A DNA stretch of 64,000 nt, taken from Microbacterium sp. MPKO10. GTDB taxonomy: Bacteria; Actinomycetota; Actinomycetes; Actinomycetales; Microbacteriaceae. The notes beneath the pieces were generated by a model. That model was not told the DNA's origin. It was given only the letters and a program-made list of their open reading frames with translations, and did no database searches. The translations under genes and the position numbers were made by a program. This document shows, piece after piece, positions 1 to 7,907 of the stretch. Positions within the stretch are counted from its first letter, which is position 1. The number at the start of each line of letters is the position of its first letter. The stretch spans positions 372,001 through 436,000 of the forward strand of contig NZ_JAPCHX010000001.1 of the NCBI RefSeq assembly GCF_026107415.2, in the 5' to 3' direction.

Positions 1-585
1 GGCGTACTCCACCTCGGCGAACCGCTTGCCCGTGTGCTCGAGCGTCGTGATGCTGGAGAGCGAACAACGTCGCTTGCGCGGGTCGTGGTGCAGCGGAATG
101 CCCAGGATGCCGGAATGTGCCATCCAGATCGGAAGCTGGTGGCTCACCAGCACGACGTCGCCTGACTCGGTTGTCTGCCAGGCCTCGTCGATCGCGGCGA
201 GCATCCGGGCGACGATGTCAGCGTAGGGCTCGCCCCAGCTGGGCTTGCGCGGGTTGCGTACGGCGTACCAGTTGCGCGGGTTGCGCAGAGCACGGCTCAT
301 GCGCATGCCCTCGAAGTAGTTGCTCGGCTCGATGAGTCGTGCGTCGTTCTCAATGGGCACGTCGAACGCTGAGGCGAGAGGAGCAGCCGATTCCTGGGTG
401 CGCTGGAGCGGTGAGGCGATGATCCGCGTGACGGGCCTGTCGCGCTCGACGAGGGCATCCGCCGCGGCCTCGGCCATGCGGCGCCCACGGTCCGAAAGCC
501 CGAAACCGGGTATGCGGCCGTACAGCACATGCGAGGGATTATGCACCTCGCCGTGGCGGACGAGGTGGATCTGGGAGGCTACCAC
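1..585 (-). CDS. Histidine phosphatase family protein (partial, C-terminus off left edge)
   Basis: This reading frame begins with GTG at 585 and runs off the left end, giving 195 residues. The N-terminus reads MVASQIHLVRHGEVHNPSHV, with the LVRHGE phosphohistidine motif of the phosphoglycerate mutase/histidine phosphatase superfamily at residues 8-13. A second conserved stretch, VVLVSHQLPIW near residue 145, supplies the second catalytic histidine. The motifs are seen directly; the substrate cannot be told from sequence. It is transcribed divergently from aspS, with about 160 bases between the two starts. The GTG is the only reasonable start upstream of the LVRHGE strand. It could be a phosphoglycerate mutase-like enzyme, a cobalamin or sugar phosphatase, or a general phosphatase. 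Confidence 0.9.
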   Translation of the reverse strand, partial: MVASQIHLVRHGEVHNPSHVLYGRIPGFGLSDRGRRMAEAAADALVERDRPVTRIIASPLQRTQESAAPLASAFDVPIENDARLIEPSNYFEGMRMSRALRNPRNWYAVRNPRKPSWGEPYADIVARMLAAIDEAWQTTESGDVVLVSHQLPIWMAHSGILGIPLHHDPRKRRCSLSSITTLEHTGKRFAEVEYA

Positions 586-745
586 GGCCCTTAGTCTACG
601 TTCTGTAGAGCTAAGAATCTGCCGAGAGGTCGCACGACCCGGCGGCACCGGAGCCCCGAGGGGGCACGTAGACTAGTCGAATGCCTCGGGAGGGGCTCGC
701 CTGCGCGCAGCATCCCCCCTCTTCACCTGCGGAAAGGACGCTTTC

Positions 746-2530
746 GTGCTTCGCACCCACAACGCCGGAACCCTCGGACTCGAGCAGCTGGACGAGACCG
801 TCACTCTCGCCGGCTGGGTCGACCGTCGCCGTGATCACGGTGGAGTCGCATTCATCGATCTGCGCGATGCGTCGGGTATCGCCCAGGTCGTGATCCGCGA
901 TGAGGACGTTGCCCATCCTCTGCGCTCGGAGTTCGTGCTGCAGGTGACGGGCACCGTGCAGAAGCGCCCCGAGGGCAACGCGAACGACAACCTTTCGACG
1001 GGGCAGATCGAGGTCATCGCCGACACGGTCACGGTGCTGAGCGAGTCGGCGGCCCTGCCGTTCCAGGTGTCGACGGCACTCGACGGCACCGAGACGATCG
1101 GCGAGGAAGCCCGTCTCAAGCACCGCTATCTTGACCTGCGCCGCCCGGAGCCCGCTCGTGCGCTCCGTCTGCGCGCAAAGGCGAACAAGGCCGCACGTGA
1201 TGTTCTCGATGACCTGGACTTCGTCGAGGTCGAGACGCCGACGCTCACGCGCTCGACGCCCGAGGGCGCCCGCGACTTCGTCGTCCCCGCGCGGCTGAGC
1301 CCCGGCTCGTGGTATGCGCTGCCGCAGTCACCCCAGCTGTTCAAGCAGCTGCTCATGGTGGCCGGGATGGAACGCTATTACCAGATTGCCCGCTGCTACC
1401 GCGACGAGGATTTCCGCGCCGACCGCCAGCCCGAGTTCACACAGCTCGACGTCGAGATGAGCTTCGCCGACCAGAACGACATCATCGAGATCGGCGAGCG
1501 CGTGGTCTCAGCGCTGTGGCAGCTCATCGGCTACACGATCCCCACGCCGATCCCGCACATGACCTACGCCGAGGCAATGCAGAAGTACGGCAGCGACAAG
1601 CCCGACCTGCGCTTCGGCCTCGAGATCACCGAGCTCACCGAGTACTTCGCCGGCACGAGCTTCCGCGTCTTCCAGAACCCCTACGTCGGAGCGATCGTCT
1701 TCCCCGGCGGTGCGTCGACACCCCGCCGCGGCTTCGACGCCTGGCAGGAGTGGGCACGCGGGCGCGGAGCAAAGGGCCTGGCGTACGTCACGATCGGCGA
1801 GGACGGCACTCTTGGCGGCCCCGTCGCCAAGAACCTCAGCGATGCTGAGCGAGACGGGCTCGCGGATGCTGTCGGCGCGCAGCCCGGCGACGCGATCTTC
1901 TTCGCCGCCGGCACTCCGCGTGAATCACGCGCGCTTCTCGGTGCCGCCCGACTCGAGGTCGGCCGCGCCGCAGATCTCATCGATGAAAACGCCTGGGCAT
2001 TTGTCTGGGTCGTCGACGCCCCCATGTTCGAGTCGGCAGATGACGCTGTGGCCTCGGGAGATGTCGCGGTCGGCTCCGGCCGGTGGACGGCCGTACACCA
2101 CGCGTTCACGGCGCCGAAGCCCGAGTACCGCGACACGTTCGACACCGATCCCGAGAGTGCGCTGTCGTACGCGTACGACATCGTCTGCAACGGAAACGAG
2201 ATTGGTGGCGGTTCGATCCGCATCCACGAGCGTGACGTGCAGGAGCGAGTCTTCAGCGTGATGGGGCTCGATCAGGAGAGCGCGCGCACCAAGTTCGGCT
2301 TTCTGCTTGACGCCTTCGCGTTCGGCACGCCGCCGCACGGCGGGATCGCGTTCGGCTGGGACCGCATCGTCGCCCTGCTCACCGGTTCCGAGTCGATCCG
2401 CGAGGTCATCGCCTTCCCGAAGACCGGCAACGGCTTCGACCCGCTGACGCAGGCGCCCGCGCCAATCACGGCGCAGCAGCGCAAGGAAGCCGGCGTCGAC
2501 GCGAAGCCTCAGGAGCGCGTGGCGGAGTAG
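746..2530 (+). CDS. aspS: Aspartyl-tRNA synthetase, probably non-discriminating
   Basis: This class II synthetase charges aspartate onto tRNA-Asp in the cytoplasm. It is 594 residues, the usual bacterial length. An OB-fold anticodon-binding domain covers residues 1-105. Motif 2 ([18 protein letters not shown]) lies near 218-235, the GAD insertion domain near 290-420, and motif 3 ([10 protein letters not shown]) near 532-541. The GTG start at 746 follows a GGAAAGG ribosome site at 731-737. Position 31 is histidine (RRDHGG). In Pseudomonas AspRS, His31 goes with relaxed specificity for tRNA-Asn, so this enzyme may also make Asp-tRNA-Asn for GatCAB; that is inference. The region upstream holds no other gene. 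Confidence 0.97.
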   Translation: MLRTHNAGTLGLEQLDETVTLAGWVDRRRDHGGVAFIDLRDASGIAQVVIRDEDVAHPLRSEFVLQVTGTVQKRPEGNANDNLSTGQIEVIADTVTVLSESAALPFQVSTALDGTETIGEEARLKHRYLDLRRPEPARALRLRAKANKAARDVLDDLDFVEVETPTLTRSTPEGARDFVVPARLSPGSWYALPQSPQLFKQLLMVAGMERYYQIARCYRDEDFRADRQPEFTQLDVEMSFADQNDIIEIGERVVSALWQLIGYTIPTPIPHMTYAEAMQKYGSDKPDLRFGLEITELTEYFAGTSFRVFQNPYVGAIVFPGGASTPRRGFDAWQEWARGRGAKGLAYVTIGEDGTLGGPVAKNLSDAERDGLADAVGAQPGDAIFFAAGTPRESRALLGAARLEVGRAADLIDENAWAFVWVVDAPMFESADDAVASGDVAVGSGRWTAVHHAFTAPKPEYRDTFDTDPESALSYAYDIVCNGNEIGGGSIRIHERDVQERVFSVMGLDQESARTKFGFLLDAFAFGTPPHGGIAFGWDRIVALLTGSESIREVIAFPKTGNGFDPLTQAPAPITAQQRKEAGVDAKPQERVAE

Positions 2531-2537
2531 GCAGTGT

Positions 2538-2556
2538 GGTCACCGCGGCGGTGACC
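2538..2556. terminator. Palindrome between convergent aspS and the Dabb gene
   Basis: A perfect inverted repeat, GGTCACC / GGTGACC around a 5-base GC-rich centre, lies just after the aspS stop and just before the stop of the convergent gene. Its position and symmetry suit a bidirectional transcription end, but there is no clear T-tract on either side, so the call is tentative. Confidence 0.45.
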
Positions 2557-2557
2557 T

Positions 2558-2860
2558 CTACAATTCAATGTCGATGGATGCTCGCTGAGCGACGACGCTG
2601 CGGATGTACGCTGCGATCTCGGCGTGCTCGGGGTGCACCTGGTAAGCCTTGAGCGCCGACACGTCATCGTGCACCGACACGAGCGCCAGGTCGTAGTTGA
2701 CGTCGTCGAAGGCGGCGTTGCGCTTCACCTCGAGTGACTGGATGCCGGCGACACGACCGATGAGACCTTCGAGCCGCGTCGCGATCTGGGCCGCGGCATC
2801 CTCTTTCGCCGCCTCGTCGTCACCGGCGAGCGTCCACATCACGATGTGCTTGATTGCCAT
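2558..2860 (-). CDS. Dabb (stress-responsive A/B barrel) family protein
   Basis: The protein has 100 residues, beginning MAIKHIVMWTL. That opening strand, the later KRNAAFDDVNYDLALVSV stretch and a HPEHAEIAAYI segment are typical of the dimeric ferredoxin-like Dabb fold. Dabb proteins have varied or unknown functions, and no specific substrate can be given. An in-frame start 12 codons upstream exists, but ATG at 2860 is preceded by a GAAGGGGGA ribosome site, so it is preferred. It lies 32 bases downstream of the glutaredoxin-like gene on the same strand and is probably co-transcribed with it. Confidence 0.85.
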   Translation of the reverse strand: MAIKHIVMWTLAGDDEAAKEDAAAQIATRLEGLIGRVAGIQSLEVKRNAAFDDVNYDLALVSVHDDVSALKAYQVHPEHAEIAAYIRSVVAQRASIDIEL

Positions 2861-2892
2861 GTCTCCCCCTTCAGGATTCTCTTCTGCTCGCG

Positions 2893-3150
2893 TCACCCGT
2901 TCGCCGTGAGCGCCTCGGCCAGTCGACGCTCATCGACCCGCCAGAACGTGTGCTGCTCACCGTCGATGAGCACAACGGGGATCTGCTCCCAGTACTGCTG
3001 ATACAGGGCGTCGTCATCCAGAATTGACTTCTCGTCGACGGTGACTGCGGCGTCGGCCCCCAGTCCGTCCACGACACGAGCGATGACGTCCCGTGCGTCA
3101 TCGCAGAGGTGACAGCCCGGTTTTCCCAGAAGCGTGACGGTGTGGCTCAT
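2893..3150 (-). CDS. Glutaredoxin-like thiol-disulfide protein (DUF836 type)
   Basis: This 85-residue protein has a thioredoxin-like fold signature: a first strand VTLLGKPGCHLC with the CxxC redox pair (CHLC) at about residues 13-16, a helix, and the cis-proline strand QIPVVLIDGEQ. The family is small cytosolic thiol oxidoreductases of mostly unknown partner. ATG at 3150 gives the standard N-terminus for the family. It is the first gene of a probable two-gene unit with the Dabb protein. Confidence 0.85.
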   Translation of the reverse strand: MSHTVTLLGKPGCHLCDDARDVIARVVDGLGADAAVTVDEKSILDDDALYQQYWEQIPVVLIDGEQHTFWRVDERRLAEALTANG

Positions 3151-3202
3151 GCTCCCAGCCTACGTGCCCGCTCAGGCCCGGGCGGCAACCGCTGGACACA
3201 CC

Positions 3203-3234
3203 AAAAAGCGCCAGGACTCGTAAGCCTGGCGCTT
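3203..3234 (-). terminator. Rho-independent terminator of the bS22 gene
   Basis: A 10-bp perfect stem (AAGCGCCAGG paired with CCTGGCGCTT, 3206-3234, 9-base loop) ends in TTTTT when read on the minus strand (3203-3207). It lies 18 bases beyond the bS22 stop codon. The strong stem and U-tract make this the clearest intrinsic terminator in the window. Confidence 0.85.
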
Positions 3235-3252
3235 CGGTGTAGTCAGTGGTGA

Positions 3253-3351
3253 CTACTTCTTGTTGCGACGCTGGTGGCGCGTCTTGCGAAGAAGCTTGCG
3301 GTGCTTCTTCTTCGCCATGCGCTTGCGACGCTTCTTGATCACTGAACCCAC
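3253..3351 (-). CDS. Small ribosomal subunit protein bS22 (AURKAIP1/COX24 family)
   Basis: This 32-residue, extremely basic protein starts MGSVIKKRRKRM and ends HQRRNKK. It closely matches the tiny actinobacterial bS22 protein seen in mycobacterial 30S structures, which is often annotated as AURKAIP1/COX24 domain protein. GTG at 3351 has a GAGG ribosome site five bases upstream. Nearly half of the residues are Lys or Arg, as expected for an rRNA-binding peptide. It is monocistronic: a strong terminator follows it and another terminator-like hairpin separates it from the BldC-like gene upstream. Such short genes are often missed by gene callers. Confidence 0.92.
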   Translation of the reverse strand: MGSVIKKRRKRMAKKKHRKLLRKTRHQRRNKK

Positions 3352-3400
3352 GAAAACCTCACAAAAGTATTGGGTCTGGCCGCGCGTGCCGCGGCCGGCA

Positions 3401-3429
3401 TAAAAAGGCCTCGGGCTAGTTTACCCGAA
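3401..3429 (-). terminator. Terminator-like hairpin downstream of the BldC-like gene
   Basis: Read on the minus strand, TTCGGG pairs with CCCGAG over an 8-base loop (3410-3429) and is followed by GGCCTTTTTA. A second GC hairpin (GGCCGCG/CGCGGCC, 3378-3396) lies beyond it towards bS22. The T-tract three or four bases after the stem supports an intrinsic terminator for the upstream regulator gene. Confidence 0.55.
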
Positions 3430-3446
3430 TTTCGGACGCACTGGTG

Positions 3447-3641
3447 TCACGCGGTGTCTGCGACGCCTCGTGTGATCGCGTCGGCGATGGCCGATTCTGG
3501 AACACGGAACGAGCGGCCGAAGCGGATCGCGGGCAATTCTCCCGCGTGAACCATACGGTAGACGGTCATCTTCGAGACCCGCATCATGTCGGCGACCTCG
3601 GCAACGGTCAGGAACCGGACGTCGTCAAAATCTTTCGCCAC
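3447..3641 (-). CDS. BldC-like helix-turn-helix DNA-binding protein (excisionase-type fold)
   Basis: The protein is 64 residues. The segment FLTVAEVADMMRVSKMTVYR (about 10-29) is a MerR-type helix-turn-helix, followed by a wing, HAGELPAIRFGRSFRV. This is the compact single-domain architecture of BldC, a developmental regulator found across actinobacteria. Automatic annotation often calls it an excisionase, but there is no integrase or attachment site nearby. It probably binds DNA cooperatively at promoters; targets are unknown. It stands alone between bS22 and the XRE regulator. Confidence 0.88.
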   Translation of the reverse strand: MAKDFDDVRFLTVAEVADMMRVSKMTVYRMVHAGELPAIRFGRSFRVPESAIADAITRGVADTA

Positions 3642-3770
3642 ATCGGCCCCCTTTCGTCACGTTTGTCACACGTCTGACACCCACACTACTGAGGAACGTG
3701 AGTAGTTGTCGAGTCACATTCACCGGCGCACCTCAGCAACTTGACCCTTCAGGGCCGGATGCTGCCGCGT

Positions 3771-3992
3771 TCAGCCGATCCGACGAAACTCCTCGAGCGA
3801 GAAAAGCACTTCCACCGACACCTCGAAATATGCGGCGATCTTCAGAGCGAGATAGAGACTGGGACTGTATTCGCCCCGCTCAAGATACCCGATCGTCTGA
3901 TAGTGCACACCGAGAGCCTCAGCGAGGTCTCGTCGCGAGACGTGTCGCTCGGCGCGCAGCACCGCAATACGGTTATGTACCGTCTCGGCCAT
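3771..3992 (-). CDS. Small XRE-family transcriptional regulator
   Basis: This 73-residue protein consists almost entirely of a Cro/C1-type helix-turn-helix: RRDLAEALGVHYQTIGYLERGEYSPSLYLALKIA at about residues 20-53. There is no effector domain. ATG at 3992 lies six bases after the stop of the ABC permease gene, so it is the third gene of that operon. This arrangement is common for regulators that control their own exporter operon. The partly palindromic site at 5834-5857 upstream of the operon is a candidate binding site (inference). Confidence 0.88.
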   Translation of the reverse strand: MAETVHNRIAVLRAERHVSRRDLAEALGVHYQTIGYLERGEYSPSLYLALKIAAYFEVSVEVLFSLEEFRRIG

Positions 3993-3998
3993 CCGGAG

Positions 3999-4883
3999 TT
4001 ACACTCCCCACTGCTGCTGCACATCTCTGCGGCGCGCGGCGAGCGTGGAGCCTGATTCGCGCCGGGCCATTCGCCCGAGAAGCTTCGGCGCCAAAGCGAG
4101 GCACACGATTGCCCACGCCGCGAGCACGATGAATACCCATTCGAGCCGCCACGACCCACCGATTTCGACGGCCGCCATCGAGTCGGGCAGAAGTGACGCC
4201 CGCAGCCCAAGGCCGTACCAGTACAGCGGAAACGCCTGCGCAATCCCCTGCAGCCACCCCGGGAGGGCGACGATTGGGTAGAAGATCCCCGAGATTCCGA
4301 CGAGCACCATGACGGGCATCATCACGAATCCCATGAACTTCGGGTTGGAGACGAGCGCACCCAGAACCGAGCCGATCGCCAGCGTCGAGATCAGCCCGAG
4401 GATGAGAACCGAGGCGAACAGCAGCCACCGCAGCGGTGACGCAAACTCCAGACCGTCAAACAGTGCAAGGCCGACGATCAGCATGAGGAGCGCCGAGACG
4501 ACTGTTGAGATCAGGTTTGCCGTGATCTCTCCGACGAGATATCCCGTTGTGCCGCCCGGCACCGACTTCGAGCGCAGGAGCGTGCCGTTGGTGCGATCCA
4601 TCGAGAGGACACCGACGATTCCCATCACTCCGCTGAAGAGCACGCCCATGGCGATCACGCCGGGCAGCCCCATCGACCCCAGATCCACAGCGGCACTTTC
4701 GAAAGTCCCCTGTGAGAGAAAGATCAGGGCAACGACCATCAGCACCATCATGACGATCGTGCCGACGATCTCGCTTGGCGTCGTCAGTTGAATGCGCGCC
4801 GAGATCAGCCCCCGCCGAAGTCCTGCGCGGTACACGTTTACGGTCGGATTGCTTCGCGGCGTTCGCCGCGTGATCTCCGTCAT
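3999..4883 (-). CDS. ABC-2 type exporter permease
   Basis: The membrane subunit of an ABC exporter, 294 residues from MTEITRRT. About six hydrophobic segments are visible: one near 40-65 (IVMMVLMVVALIFL), then SMGLPGVIAMGVLFSGVMGIVGVL, LISTVVSALLMLIVGLALF, LLFASVLILGLISTLAIGSVLGALV, FVMMPVMVLVGISGIFYPIV and a C-terminal WVFIVLAAWAIVCLALAPKLL. The start is set by a 4-base ATGA overlap with the ATPase gene; the reading frame continues upstream, but that stretch is out of register with the known fold. The exported compound is unknown (lipid, peptide or drug). Confidence 0.9.
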   Translation of the reverse strand: MTEITRRTPRSNPTVNVYRAGLRRGLISARIQLTTPSEIVGTIVMMVLMVVALIFLSQGTFESAAVDLGSMGLPGVIAMGVLFSGVMGIVGVLSMDRTNGTLLRSKSVPGGTTGYLVGEITANLISTVVSALLMLIVGLALFDGLEFASPLRWLLFASVLILGLISTLAIGSVLGALVSNPKFMGFVMMPVMVLVGISGIFYPIVALPGWLQGIAQAFPLYWYGLGLRASLLPDSMAAVEIGGSWRLEWVFIVLAAWAIVCLALAPKLLGRMARRESGSTLAARRRDVQQQWGV

Positions 4884-5803
4884 TTGACGACCTCCTCGAA
4901 GTGCGTCTGCCCGACGTCGTGGCCCGCTTCGAACTTCTCGACGAGCGAGAGGTAGGCGTCTTCGAGCGTTGCGCGCCGAATCTCCAGATCGGTGACGTCG
5001 TCGTTGTGCGCGAGCAGCTCGCGGACGAACTGCGTGGAGTCTTCGGCCGTGTGCAGCTGATGCTGTCCGTTTTCCTGCCAACTGATCTCTGCCGTACGCG
5101 ACACCGATTTCGTCAGCTCGAAGGGTGTGCCATCGGCGATGATGCCGCCGCCCGCGAGAATGACGATGCGACTCGCGAGGGCTTCGGCCTCGGCAAGGTC
5201 GTGCGTTGTCAGCATGATCGTGATGTCTCCGATGTCGCTCAGACGATGAATGAGCTCATGGAAGTCGCGTCGTGCGCGCGGATCGAATCCGGTCGTCGGC
5301 TCGTCGAGGAACAGCAGAGAGGGCTTTCCAACGATCGCCATCGCGACGTCAAGACGACGTCGCTGACCGCCGGAGAGTGTCTGCAGTTTCTGATTCGCCT
5401 GCTCCTGCAAGCCGACCATCTCCAGAAGCTCGTCGACTGGCCACGGGTCGACGTAGGGCTCGTAGAAGTCCGACAGGTGCGTCAGCAGCTGGCGTGGCCG
5501 CCACTTGCCGTGGTCGGACGACGTCTGCAACACGATGCCGATCTGCGACCGCCATCCGTCGTCGCCGTGCACCGGGTCGCTCCCCAGCACCGAGACGCTG
5601 CCGGACGAGGGCGTGCGAAATCCCTCGAGAATCTCGATGGTTGTGCTCTTGCCCGCTCCGTTCGGCCCGAGCATGGCGACGATCTCATACTCGTGAATAT
5701 CCAGCTGGATGCCGTCAAGCACGGTTTTATCGCCGTAGCTCATGCGCAGATCGGACACGGAGATCACGGGTGTGCGCGATGGGGGCGCGCTGTGTGGTGT
5801 CAT
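4880..5803 (-). CDS. ABC exporter ATP-binding protein
   Basis: 307-residue nucleotide-binding subunit. Walker A is GPNGAGKST at about residues 47-55, the signature is LSGGQRRRLD near 143, and Walker B LLFLDEPTTGFD near 165, followed by a switch histidine in TTHD. A C-terminal extension of about 70 residues after the ATPase core is typical of ABC-2 drug- or bacteriocin-type exporters. It is the first gene of an ATPase-permease-XRE operon and overlaps the permease start by four bases. A GGACGAGG ribosome site precedes the ATG. Confidence 0.92.
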   Translation of the reverse strand: MTPHSAPPSRTPVISVSDLRMSYGDKTVLDGIQLDIHEYEIVAMLGPNGAGKSTTIEILEGFRTPSSGSVSVLGSDPVHGDDGWRSQIGIVLQTSSDHGKWRPRQLLTHLSDFYEPYVDPWPVDELLEMVGLQEQANQKLQTLSGGQRRRLDVAMAIVGKPSLLFLDEPTTGFDPRARRDFHELIHRLSDIGDITIMLTTHDLAEAEALASRIVILAGGGIIADGTPFELTKSVSRTAEISWQENGQHQLHTAEDSTQFVRELLAHNDDVTDLEIRRATLEDAYLSLVEKFEAGHDVGQTHFEEVVK

Positions 5804-5831
5804 TGCATACCTCGTCCTGTTTCCCGTACAG

Positions 5832-5860
5832 AATGTAGCACATATACTACATATGTGGAA
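5832..5860 (-). promoter_or_regulatory. Promoter and palindromic operator of the ABC/XRE operon
   Basis: Minus-strand promoter elements TTCCAC (5855-5860) and TACATT (5832-5837) are spaced by 17 bases. They frame overlapping dyads TGTAG/CTACA (5834-5851) and CACATA/TATGTG (5839-5857), an AT-rich patch unlike its surroundings. It lies 30-57 bases upstream of the ATPase start. Binding by the operon's own XRE protein is an inference. Confidence 0.5.
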
Positions 5861-5948
5861 CGCAATCAGGCACGATTATCCGTCGACCACACAGCCGGGG
5901 AACGCACGAGCCGCACCGACTCCGACAGCGCTCAAGTGCGAGTGGCTG

Positions 5949-6395
5949 CTACTCCGCCGACCGGCCGAACCGTTTGCCCATCGCCGTCACAGCGCTTGAG
6001 ACGCGCTTTCGGGTGCCAGCCGCGACGTGCCCGATGGCGTCAGCGACCTGTCGGGCCTGCTCGGGAAGGTGAGCCTCGATCTCCCTCTTGAGATCCTGCT
6101 CACTGAACTCGACGCTCAAGAACGGGATGAGCCAGTCTTCGACAGTCTCAAGCGGCTCACTGTCAAGCGAGTAGTAACGGTGCTGCCCCTCCTCGCGGAC
6201 CTCGACGAGTCCCGCCTCACGCAGCACCTTGAGATGCTTCGAGACCGTGGGCTGACTGAGCCCGAGTCCGGCAACGATCTCTGAGACGCTCGTACCGCGC
6301 GCGGCGCCGCTCTCGTCAAGGGAGTGACGGTCACGAAGGACGCGCAGAATGTCCCGTCTCGTGCCGTCTGCGATAACGTCAAAGATGTCGGCCAT
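5949..6395 (-). CDS. ArsR-family winged-helix transcriptional regulator
   Basis: 148 residues. The N-terminal half is an ArsR winged helix: FDVIADGTRRDILRVLRD (about 5-22), the recognition helix LGLSQPTVSKHLKVLREAGLVEV (49-71) and the wing QHRYYSLD. No metal-binding cysteines are present, so it is probably a non-metal ArsR (SdpR-like) regulator. The C-terminal 60 residues (QARQVADAIGHVAAGTRKR) form an extra helical region. It is divergent from ktrB with about 70 bases between starts, so it could act on the potassium genes, but nothing in the sequence proves this. Confidence 0.87.
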   Translation of the reverse strand: MADIFDVIADGTRRDILRVLRDRHSLDESGAARGTSVSEIVAGLGLSQPTVSKHLKVLREAGLVEVREEGQHRYYSLDSEPLETVEDWLIPFLSVEFSEQDLKREIEAHLPEQARQVADAIGHVAAGTRKRVSSAVTAMGKRFGRSAE

Positions 6396-6467
6396 GTATC
6401 AAGGGTAGTGAGTCCCGCCTCGGAGTACCATTGCGAGTCGTATAGCCCTTCGTTCAAGTGAGGTTCC

Positions 6468-7907
6468 ATGGCACGCAGAAGCCGCGCCTCTGCGTCACCC
6501 CTCGCCCACACGGCGGTCGGTCGGCTGCGGGAGCGCCTGAACAGTTTCACAACGCGTTCTCCCTCTCGATTCGCGATCCTCGTGTTCGGGTCCCTCATCG
6601 TGCTGTTCACCGTACTGTTCATGCTGCCTGCTGCATCCGCCAGCCGCGAATGGACCCCCGTCGCCGATGCGTTCTTCACGGCAATGTCGACAATCTGTGT
6701 CACGGGTCTCTCGACCGTCGACATGGCGACGCATTGGTCGCTCTTCGGCGACATCCTCGTCGTGCTGGGTGTGCAGATCGGCGCTGTCGGCGTGCTGACC
6801 CTCGCGTCGATACTCGGCATGGTGATTTCACGGCGGCTCGGGCTGAGAGCGAAGCTTGTGGCAGCATCCGACAGCAACCCGCTGCGCGTGCACCACGGCC
6901 CCGTCGCCGAAGGACAGGCGGTGCGACTTGGCGACATCGGCAATCTGCTCCTCACCGTTGTCGTCAGCCTGCTCGCGATCGAGGCCGGCCTAGCCGTCCT
7001 GCTGTTCGTCCGCATGATCATCGACGGCATCGCGTGGGGCGAGGCAGCGCTGCACAGCGTGTACTACTCGGCGATGGCCTTCACCAACACCGGCTTCACC
7101 CCGAATGAACTCGGCCTTGAGCGTTTCGCGAACGACATGTGGTTCCTCAGCATCCTGCTCATCGGCGTCTTTCTGGGCTCCATCGGCTTTCCCGTGATCT
7201 TCGCGCTCAAACGGCACCTGCGGCGTCCGCGCCAGTGGTCACTGCACGTCAAGCTCACGCTCGTGACGACGCTCATCCTGCTCGTCGTCGGGGCTGTCGG
7301 CATCGTCGCCCTCGAGTTCGACAACCCCGAGACGTTCGGCACGATGAACGCGGGAGATACGGTGTTTCAATCGATCTTCCTCTCGATGATGTCGCGTTCG
7401 GGTGGGTTCGCCACGATCGACATCTCCCAGCTCAATGGCTCGAGCCACCTCGTGCTCGACATGCTCATGTTCGTCGGCGGCGGCTCGGCATCCACCGCGG
7501 GCGGCATCAAAGTGACAACACTCGCCGTCCTCGTGTTGGCGGCCTTTGCCGAGGCGCGCGGACGCCAGGAGATCACGGCATTCAGCCGCCGCATTCCGAG
7601 CGACGTCATCCGCGTGGCCATCTCGGTGTTTTTCTGGGCGGCGACAATCGTCGCGCTCTCGTGCATCATCCTGATGCAGATTACGAAGGAGCCGCTCGAC
7701 CGCGTGGTATTCGACGTGATCTCGGGATTCGGCACCGTGGGCCTGTCGACTGGTCTTACCGAGACCCTTCCCGATGCCGGAAAATTCGTGCTCGCCCTCA
7801 CGATGTTTATGGGGCGCGTTGGTACAGTGACCTTGGCTGCAGCCGTCGCCTCGACAAGCAACGGCCGCTTGTATCGTCACCCCGAAGAGAGGCCCATCGT
7901 TGGTTGA
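6468..7907 (+). CDS. ktrB: KtrB/TrkH-type potassium transporter, membrane subunit
   Basis: The 479-residue K+-translocating subunit. Four pore-loop selectivity segments, one per M-P-M repeat, are visible: CVTGLST near 80, NTGFTP near 208, SRSGGFAT near 310, and FGTVGLSTGL near 425. The conserved GGSASTAGGIKVTT helix, the intramembrane gate of the superfamily, lies near 336-349. The length fits KtrB. ATG at 6468 follows a GAGG ribosome site. It overlaps ktrA by 8 bases, so the two are translated as a unit. Confidence 0.93.
   Translation: MARRSRASASPLAHTAVGRLRERLNSFTTRSPSRFAILVFGSLIVLFTVLFMLPAASASREWTPVADAFFTAMSTICVTGLSTVDMATHWSLFGDILVVLGVQIGAVGVLTLASILGMVISRRLGLRAKLVAASDSNPLRVHHGPVAEGQAVRLGDIGNLLLTVVVSLLAIEAGLAVLLFVRMIIDGIAWGEAALHSVYYSAMAFTNTGFTPNELGLERFANDMWFLSILLIGVFLGSIGFPVIFALKRHLRRPRQWSLHVKLTLVTTLILLVVGAVGIVALEFDNPETFGTMNAGDTVFQSIFLSMMSRSGGFATIDISQLNGSSHLVLDMLMFVGGGSASTAGGIKVTTLAVLVLAAFAEARGRQEITAFSRRIPSDVIRVAISVFFWAATIVALSCIILMQITKEPLDRVVFDVISGFGTVGLSTGLTETLPDAGKFVLALTMFMGRVGTVTLAAAVASTSNGRLYRHPEERPIVG

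Noticed and set aside
664-690. Promoter of aspS with -10 TAGACT
   Set aside because: A -10-like hexamer is present at 669-674, but no acceptable -35 lies 16-18 bases upstream.
3447-3641. Phage excisionase, hence a prophage or integrative element
   Set aside because: The protein has the BldC-like single-domain form and neighbours are housekeeping genes; no integrase, attachment repeats or tRNA is nearby.
5272-5838. 188-codon plus-strand open frame near the ABC ATPase
   Set aside because: Arginine/alanine-rich antisense frame without homology features, typical of high-GC shadow frames.
4901-6091. 396-codon plus-strand open frame
   Set aside because: Antisense to the ABC ATPase and crosses its promoter and the end of the ArsR gene; no ribosome site and no recognisable domain.
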